Part shown: piece after piece, positions 4,253-7,760 of the stretch
Numbering within the stretch: position 1 is the first letter of the stretch
Layout: every line of letters begins with the position of its first letter
NCBI GenBank assembly: GCA_002371135.1
Contig: DFGB01000071.1
Location: 1 to 7,760, forward strand
Direction: 5' to 3'
Source: Verrucomicrobia bacterium UBA3761
Lineage (GTDB): Bacteria > Verrucomicrobiota > Kiritimatiellia > RFP12 > UBA1067
DNA: 7,760 nucleotides
Position numbers and translations under genes: made by a program
The notes under the pieces: model-generated
Database searches by the model: none
Seen by the model: only the letters and a program-made list of their open reading frames with translations
Told to the model about the DNA's origin: nothing

Positions 4253-7200
4253 TTACTTCAAATACGTCCCGCGGAACCAGATGCCGTGGCCGAGGAGGTC
4301 GGGCCCGAAATAGAAGCCAGGGTCGGTAGGGACGTTGTATCCGTTGTTCTGCGTCAAGACGGAAATGCGGTAGACGGGGTCTTCGAGGAACGTATGGAAG
4401 CGGTACTTCGTATCCTCGCCGGACATGAACAGGCGTATGGCCTTGTTGTCCTTGCGAGTCAGGAAAATCTCCTCGCGCCAGTCGCCGAGGACGTCCGCCA
4501 CGAGATTCGCCGCGCCCTTGGTGCCATGGTTGGAATGGACGTCCGGACCGAAGTCGATGACCGGCCAGACCTCGCGACGCTTGGTGGAATAATCCTTGAT
4601 GACCGAGCCGCCTGAATACGCCGAGCGCGCCATGTTGCCGTGCCACCAGATGCCGAAGCGGAGCGTGCCGTAGTAGTTGTCGCGCGGGTTTGGCTTGGGG
4701 CGCTGATGCTGCTGGAGCGTGGAGGCGGAGAATATGCCGAGGTTGCAACCGGAGAAAAGTTCGATGCCGGGCGCATCGGGGTCGATGTCCATCGCGTTGC
4801 AGGAGCCCGTGTCCTGAGGTCCGTCGCGGTGCAAAATGATGCGGCCCGTCTGCGCGTCCCAGAGCGAAACGCCGTAAGGGGCGCTTTCGTGGCACGACCA
4901 GACCTTGAGGCCGCGCTGGTCGGGGGCCAGCTGGATGAGATGGATCGCGTCGCCGTGGCCGCCGCCTGTCGTTATGAGGCCCTGCCCGTCGTGGTCGACC
5001 ACCATGTGCCCGTAGATTATCTCGTCCTTGCCGTCGAAATCCACATCGCCGACGCGCAGATTGTGGAAACCCTGGCCGCCGTATCCCCACCAGCGAGGAT
5101 CGTCGGAACAGAAGAACCAGCGCTCCTTGAGCGCCTTGCCGTCCCAGTCGTACGCGGCGAGGCAGGTGCGCGAATAATAGCCGCGGCACATTATCACCGA
5201 TGGGTGCTCGCCGTCGAGGTAGCCCACGGCGGAAAGGAAGCGGAACGCCTGATTGCCGGGATTGCGGCTCGACCATTCCTTGTTGACCGCCTTGGCGTCG
5301 CGGTCGGCGCGCTTTGCCTTGTCGCTCAGGATGTCGGGCTTGAACGGCACCGAATCGAGCGCGCGGCCGGTGGGTCCGTCGAAGACCGTGACGAAATTCT
5401 GCGCCCACAGGACATGGCCATTGCGCTCGCGGAAGTCCGCCGTGGCGCTGCCGATGACGCGTCCCGTGCCGTCCTTGGTGCCGTCCGCCGTGCGACAGAT
5501 CACCTCCGCCTTGCCGTCGCCGTCGAAGTCCGCCACCATCACAGGCACGTAGTGCGAGCCGGAGCGGATGTTGATGCCGAGGTCGATTTTCCACAGACTG
5601 CGGTTGGAGCCGTCGAGTTTGACGCCTTCGAGCCACGTCTTGCCGGTAATGTGCCACGATGAATTGTCGCCTCCGTTTTCCGGCCACCAGATGACGACGA
5701 GTTCGTACTCGCCATCGCCGTCGAGATCGCCTATGGAGCAGTCGTACGGGATGTGGCCGACCGTCTTGCCGTCTGGGAGTTTCTCGCGCGGTGGGGGCGT
5801 GAGCTCGATGTCGAAATATCCGACCGGCGCGTTCGCCGGGAGCGTCCACGAAGAGCTGGCGGACGAGGCGCCCTCGCGGCCGTTCACCACCCACTTCACT
5901 TCATACTTCGTCTTGACGCCCTTCCACGCCGTCTTCCAATACGTGCGGTCGGCGATGGGGCTCGAGTTGAGTTTCGAGCCGTTTGCGTAGACGTTGAAGG
6001 CGATGTTGGTGGGGTCGGAGGATTTGTAGCGCCAGCCGATCATCACTTCCTTCTCGCTCTGGCGCACCGCATATACGCCGCGGCCCATGCGTTCCTTCTG
6101 CATGCGCTTCATGTTGTACGCGGTCGCGGGCTGCGGGAAAACATCCTCGCCGTATTCCTTGCCGGGCTGCGATTCGATTACGCGCGAGCCGGTCTGCTCG
6201 ACTATGTTCTTCACCTGCTTGCGCGAGACGCAGCGCAGCGTGGCGCCCTTGGCAAGCTCGATCGTCCCTCCCCACGTCGCCGCCGGGCCGAGGACGAGCG
6301 TGGAAGGAGACGAAACCGTGATGCGCCCCGTCGCCGCGTCGCATGGATACTGGATGCCGAGAGTGCCGGGCCCCGTCTTGACGAGATTCCCCGCGCCCTC
6401 GATCGAAGCGCGTATCGCGAGGGCCTTGTTGACGATGAGCCGCGTCGATGCCGTGAGCTTGATTGGCGCGGCGGATTTGACATACGTCGGCTCGAACGAA
6501 AGGAGCGCGCCTCCGCCGAAAACGAGTTCGCAGTTTTTCCCCTTGGCGTAGTTGGAATCGAACACGAGCGCCCCGGACCCGAGCGCCAGCTGGCCGCCCG
6601 GCGCGAGTTCGAAGCGCTTCTCCCCGCCGATTCCGCACTGCGCGAGGACGCCCTTGGCGTAGAGCCGCTTCTCGCCGCCGTCGCCCACGACGACGCGCTC
6701 CGGGATTTCATACCCGAGGCGCAGGACGGAGTTTGTATCGATAAACGCCGAGACGCTCTCTTTGGGCATCGGGAGTCCCCCCGGCCACGGCGCGTTGCCG
6801 CTTGCAATCTGCAAGAGCTGCACTTCCGAGAGCGCAGTATCGTATACGCGGAAATCGTCGATCGCCGCGCCTTCGCCGAGGTTGAGCCCCCCGGCCCTGC
6901 CGCTCCAATGCAGCGCGCCGAATCGTATTTGACTGCCGAGCGCGCTTACGTCGACATCGTTGCGTTCGCCGGCCTTCTTGCCGTCCACCCAGAGCGCGAC
7001 GGTGTTGTTCTCGCCCTTGGTCACGGCGTAGACGTGGAATTGCTTCGAAAAATGGACGACGTCCTTTTGCGCGATTTTGGTGTTGGAATTCGCGCGTCCA
7101 GTCCACGCGACGAGTTTCACGCCCCCCTTGCCGGTCGACGCGAGCGAGAGACACCTCGTCCCCTTGCCGTGTCCGGAACCGATCGCCCAGAGCATTCTCT

Positions 7201-7522
7201 CTCCGGCTTCTTCAGGGCCGCGCGCAATGACGAGAATCGTCCACTCGTCGCCAAGCGCGAGCGTATCGAAACCGGGGAAACCGCGGGCGCTGGAGCAGAC
7301 AACGGCCTTGCCGCCGCGCGATTGCGCAAACTCCGGTTTCTTCTTGCCAAGATCCCATTTCGGCGCTTCTTCGCCGACCGGGTCGAAATTGCCGTCGAAG
7401 CGGAAATGCAGACGCGGAATCGTGCCGAGCTCGTCGAGCCGCGAATTGTCGTCGTCCGCAACCGCGCCTGCCGCGATCAAGGCAAGCAGCGCCAGAGCGG
7501 GCATCCTGGCCGGGTGTGTCAT
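4253..7522 (-). CDS. Secreted PL11 rhamnogalacturonan lyase with LamG and autotransporter-type beta-strand modules
   Basis: 1089 aa. A signal peptide spans about 1-22 (hydrophobic ALALLALIAAGAVA; likely cut before DDD). Residues 35-245 look like a LamG/concanavalin-type domain, with LWVDGKKAGERNDV (177-190) and GAAIDDFRVYDTALSEVQL (218-236) as typical strands. Residues about 255-455 are beta-rich and contain GAGNLVKTGPGTLGI (376-390), the core pattern of autotransporter-associated beta-strand repeats. Residues 467-1089 match polysaccharide lyase family 11 (YesW/YesX-like): the N-terminal beta domain (GVYAVRQSEKEVMIGWRY), then a propeller with calcium-type loops DLDGDGEYE (599-607), DFDGDGKAE (665-673), DVDFDGKDE (826-834) and DIDPDAPGIE (912-921). 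PL11 enzymes cleave the Rha-GalA backbone of rhamnogalacturonan I by beta-elimination. Bacillus homologues are about 600 aa, so the first 465 residues are an addition, probably for substrate or surface binding. The ATG follows an AGGAG site overlapping the stop of the upstream methyltransferase. Confidence 0.94.
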   Translation of the reverse strand: MTHPARMPALALLALIAAGAVADDDNSRLDELGTIPRLHFRFDGNFDPVGEEAPKWDLGKKKPEFAQSRGGKAVVCSSARGFPGFDTLALGDEWTILVIARGPEEAGERMLWAIGSGHGKGTRCLSLASTGKGGVKLVAWTGRANSNTKIAQKDVVHFSKQFHVYAVTKGENNTVALWVDGKKAGERNDVDVSALGSQIRFGALHWSGRAGGLNLGEGAAIDDFRVYDTALSEVQLLQIASGNAPWPGGLPMPKESVSAFIDTNSVLRLGYEIPERVVVGDGGEKRLYAKGVLAQCGIGGEKRFELAPGGQLALGSGALVFDSNYAKGKNCELVFGGGALLSFEPTYVKSAAPIKLTASTRLIVNKALAIRASIEGAGNLVKTGPGTLGIQYPCDAATGRITVSSPSTLVLGPAATWGGTIELAKGATLRCVSRKQVKNIVEQTGSRVIESQPGKEYGEDVFPQPATAYNMKRMQKERMGRGVYAVRQSEKEVMIGWRYKSSDPTNIAFNVYANGSKLNSSPIADRTYWKTAWKGVKTKYEVKWVVNGREGASSASSSWTLPANAPVGYFDIELTPPPREKLPDGKTVGHIPYDCSIGDLDGDGEYELVVIWWPENGGDNSSWHITGKTWLEGVKLDGSNRSLWKIDLGINIRSGSHYVPVMVADFDGDGKAEVICRTADGTKDGTGRVIGSATADFRERNGHVLWAQNFVTVFDGPTGRALDSVPFKPDILSDKAKRADRDAKAVNKEWSSRNPGNQAFRFLSAVGYLDGEHPSVIMCRGYYSRTCLAAYDWDGKALKERWFFCSDDPRWWGYGGQGFHNLRVGDVDFDGKDEIIYGHMVVDHDGQGLITTGGGHGDAIHLIQLAPDQRGLKVWSCHESAPYGVSLWDAQTGRIILHRDGPQDTGSCNAMDIDPDAPGIELFSGCNLGIFSASTLQQHQRPKPNPRDNYYGTLRFGIWWHGNMARSAYSGGSVIKDYSTKRREVWPVIDFGPDVHSNHGTKGAANLVADVLGDWREEIFLTRKDNKAIRLFMSGEDTKYRFHTFLEDPVYRISVLTQNNGYNVPTDPGFYFGPDLLGHGIWFRGTYLK

Positions 7523-7532
7523 GTCCGTCTTT

Positions 7533-7537
7533 CTCCT
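7533..7537 (-). promoter_or_regulatory. Shine-Dalgarno of the lyase overlapping the methyltransferase stop
   Basis: On the minus strand AGGAG shares its first two bases with the TAG stop of the upstream gene and lies 10 nt before the lyase ATG. The overlap supports this start and suggests that the two genes are co-transcribed and perhaps translationally coupled. Confidence 0.75.
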
Positions 7538-7760
7538 ACTTGTCTATGACGCCCTCGCCGTGCCAAGGCTCGGCGGGTGGAGGGGCGACGATGCCGGCGA
7601 CGATTCTCTGGCGCACGGCCTCGTGGACGAGAATCGTCGCGGCGGCGGAAACGTTGAGCGAATCAGCGAGGCCGAGCATCGGGATCCGCACGCGCAAATC
7701 CGCGCCGTCCATCCATTTCGCCGTAAGCCCGTATTGCTCCGCGCCGAGCGCGATGGCGAC
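7536..7760 (-). CDS. RNA 2'-O-ribose methyltransferase, SpoU/TrmH family (C-terminal 74 residues; 5' end outside the window)
   Basis: Partial gene running off the right edge. The visible frame carries the two C-terminal SpoU signatures: LGAEQYGL (fragment residues 5-12, motif 2 of the knotted SAM-binding fold) and IPMLGLADSLNVS followed by AAATILVHE (26-47, motif 3). Enzymes of this family methylate ribose 2'-OH in rRNA or tRNA using S-adenosylmethionine, as dimers with a trefoil knot. The target cannot be told from this piece because motif 1 and any N-terminal RNA-binding domain lie outside. After the last helix is a short Pro-rich tail (PPPAEPW). Its stop is 13 nt before the lyase ATG, an odd pairing of RNA modification with pectin degradation that may simply reflect shared transcription. 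Confidence 0.93.
   Translation of the reverse strand, partial: VAIALGAEQYGLTAKWMDGADLRVRIPMLGLADSLNVSAAATILVHEAVRQRIVAGIVAPPPAEPWHGEGVIDK

Noticed and set aside
4239..5894. 551-aa open frame on the minus strand overlapping the lyase in another frame
   Set aside because: Arg/Pro/Gly-rich out-of-frame translation of the PL11 region; no conserved pattern, and the in-frame gene explains the DNA.
5753..7549. 598-aa open frame on the plus strand opposite the lyase
   Set aside because: Antisense to a gene with clear LamG and PL11 signatures; the translation is Arg/Ala/Glu-rich without motifs, as expected from third-position GC bias.

Overview
The window looks like chromosomal DNA of a GC-rich, plant-polysaccharide-degrading bacterium. 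My best guess is the PVC superphylum, specifically an uncultured Kiritimatiellota/Lentisphaerota-like gut or rumen lineage. This is an inference from three things: the mix of an L-rhamnose uptake pair and a large secreted rhamnogalacturonan lyase, a LamG plus autotransporter-type beta-strand architecture, and intergenic DNA full of AT-rich 7- and 8-bp tandem arrays. No rRNA or marker gene is present to confirm it.

Layout, left to right. Positions 1-142 are non-coding and repetitive: heptamer and octamer arrays plus a 12-bp inverted repeat. Positions 143-2437 (minus strand) hold a two-gene rhamnose operon, rhaT then rhaA. It is read from a textbook sigma70 promoter at 2470-2499, with a TTG start and a near-perfect Shine-Dalgarno for rhaT. 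Positions 2500-2628 separate this operon from a divergent gene and contain a dyad (2511-2550), another heptamer array and a plus-strand promoter. Positions 2629-3174 (plus) encode a 181-aa, cysteine-free, helical orphan protein that I cannot assign with confidence. It has the look of a secreted filament or needle-tip protein. Positions 3264-4028 (minus) encode a classical short-chain dehydrogenase/reductase. Positions 4029-4252 hold a 216-bp inverted-repeat structure built from tandem octamers and heptamers. Positions 4253-7522 (minus) encode a 1089-aa secreted LamG/beta-strand/PL11 rhamnogalacturonan lyase. At 7536-7760 (minus) is the C-terminal end of a SpoU/TrmH-family RNA 2'-O-methyltransferase, 13 nt upstream of the lyase.

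How the genes fit together. The PL11 enzyme would cut the rhamnose-galacturonate backbone of pectin (RG-I) outside the cytoplasm. RhaT would import L-rhamnose released from such fragments, and RhaA would isomerise it to L-rhamnulose. The kinase, aldolase and glycoside hydrolases needed to complete the pathway are not in the window.

The most unusual material is (i) the 181-aa orphan protein and (ii) the tandem-repeat arrays. The arrays sit at every transcription-unit boundary in the window, overlap stop codons, and are absent from the two within-operon gaps.
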